Origin: Bacteroidales bacterium | GTDB taxonomy: Bacteria; Bacteroidota; Bacteroidia; Bacteroidales; UBA932 | Direction of reading: 5' to 3' | DNA: 64,000 nt | Assembly: GCA_017617035.1 (NCBI GenBank) | Contig: JAFZWV010000030.1 | Span: forward strand, 51,282 to 115,281 | Program-made: the position numbers and the translations under genes | Notes under the pieces: generated by a model | Database searches by the model: none | What the model saw: only the letters and a program-made list of their open reading frames with translations | What the model was told of the DNA's origin: nothing | Shown: one piece after another, positions 63,273-64,000 of the stretch | Numbering within the stretch: position 1 is the first letter of the stretch | Layout of the letters: each line of letters opens with the position of its first letter

Positions 63273-64000
63273 ATGGAAGAGAGAAACGACATAGTCATCT
63301 ACAACTCCGAGGACGGTCTGGTTAAGATGGAGGCGATGGTAGACCCTGCCGGGGAAACCATATGGGCCACGCAAAAGGCAATCGCGGCGCTGTTCGGCGT
63401 CACGGTACCTAACATCTCATACCACCTCGGGCGTATTTTCAAGAGTGGCGAACTGGAGGCCGACGCGGTAGTTAAAGAAATTTTAATTACCGCACAGAGT
63501 GGCGCCAGAGGCATATCTGACGAGAAAGTACGCTATTATAACCTTGATGCAATCATCTCCATCGGCTACAAAGTGAACTCCGTCCGTGCAACGAAGTTCA
63601 GAATATGGGCGGCGAATGTCCTAAAGCAGTATATGTTGAAGGGCTATGCCGTCAATCGCAATGCTGTATCAGAGCAGAAATACGAAGATTTAAAGAAGGC
63701 TGTAGGCCTGCTGGAGAACGTATTCAGCAAAGAACTGCTACTCACTTCCGACCAGGCAACCGACCTGTTCGATGTAATTCGTGACTATACCTACGCTCTG
63801 GACACGCTCGATGCCTACGATTACCAAAGCCTCAAGATTGCTGATACGACGGCTCCTGAGCGCTTCCACGCCACCTACGAGAATGCCATCGAAGCCATCA
63901 AGAGCCTGAAGGAGAAATTCGGAGCAAGCGACCTGTTCGGAGTCGAGAAAGACGCATCGTTCCACAGCAGCATCGGCCAGATCTATCAGACCTGGGAAGG
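63273..64000 (+). CDS. RhuM family protein, 5' part (probably RhuM-Fic/DOC fusion)
   Basis: 242 codons are open to the right edge. Residues about 8-140 are a RhuM (virulence RhuM/KilA-N-like) domain: WATQKAIAALFGVTVPNISY (DNA-binding-like helix), DEKVRYYNLDAIISIGYKVN and ATKFRIWAANVLKQYMLKGY. The continuation (TSDQATDLFDVIRDYTYALD, SLKEKFGASDLFG and the last visible SIGQIYQTWEG) matches what normally precedes a C-terminal Fic/DOC domain in Bacteroidota RhuM-Fic fusions. The HxFx(D/E)GNxR motif would lie past the edge, so the AMPylation/toxin role is inferred. Confidence 0.8.
   Translation, partial: MEERNDIVIYNSEDGLVKMEAMVDPAGETIWATQKAIAALFGVTVPNISYHLGRIFKSGELEADAVVKEILITAQSGARGISDEKVRYYNLDAIISIGYKVNSVRATKFRIWAANVLKQYMLKGYAVNRNAVSEQKYEDLKKAVGLLENVFSKELLLTSDQATDLFDVIRDYTYALDTLDAYDYQSLKIADTTAPERFHATYENAIEAIKSLKEKFGASDLFGVEKDASFHSSIGQIYQTWE

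Overview
The window reads as chromosomal DNA of a gut- or rumen-type member of the Bacteroidales (Bacteroidota). The evidence is a SusC/SusD pair with SpII lipoproteins (Cys at about residue 17-21), TAnnTTTG -7 promoter boxes, a lipoprotein Omp85 (TamL type), a K/E/P-rich insert in Rho, and almost no Shine-Dalgarno sequences. Base composition is moderately GC-rich, so long antisense shadow ORFs are common. No tRNA, rRNA, CRISPR array, IS element or integrase was recognised. The genus cannot be fixed from this sequence alone.

1-21.5 kb is a polysaccharide utilisation locus. A single minus-strand transcription unit appears to run from an MFS sugar transporter (start 17457) through an arabinose/fucose-isomerase-like enzyme, a cupin isomerase, a ROK-type kinase, SusC, SusD, a DUF1735 surface lipoprotein, two DUF4855 lipoproteins (one fused to a glycosidase-like DUF6259 region) and a GH20 beta-hexosaminidase that runs off the left edge. 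Nearly every junction is a 4-bp ATGA overlap or a gap of 3-5 bp. A divergent plus-strand unit encodes a mutarotase-like protein, a GH3 glycosidase and a NagX/DUF5009-type membrane acyltransferase. The 85-bp divergent control region holds two -7 boxes flanking a 7-bp inverted repeat. Together these genes could capture a surface glycan, cut it outside or in the periplasm, import the sugar and convert it to a phosphorylated ketose. The glycan itself is unknown.

21.5-59.5 kb is mostly core genome: a metal-export P1B ATPase with a separate HMA chaperone, MscS, an RlmD-like methyltransferase, a CaCA exchanger, RarA, TamL, a SpoU methyltransferase, a GH13 amylase, a PPi-type phosphofructokinase, LigA, a RelA/SpoT homologue, envelope proteins, IspG, CdsA, FtsH, RsfS, BirA, Rpe, PepD, DnaA, an N-acetylmuramoyl-L-alanine amidase, LptD, Rho, a GT2 glycosyltransferase, a CBM9-like protein and MnmE.

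59.5-64 kb is accessory. Directly after the 3' end of mnmE come an AbiEi/AbiEii toxin-antitoxin pair with a large dyad at its promoter, an orphan lipoprotein, a small secreted protein made of 19-residue repeats (including a perfect 114-bp tandem duplication), and the start of a RhuM-type protein, probably a RhuM-Fic fusion.

The most unusual feature is a set of five short palindromic elements of two types. Four lie in frame inside protein-coding genes, at linkers or near N-termini, and one exactly fills the gap between two convergent genes. Other points worth attention are an IspG without the A* domain usual in Bacteroidota, several promoters placed so close to start codons that leaderless mRNAs are likely, and mutually exclusive hairpins upstream of mnmE.
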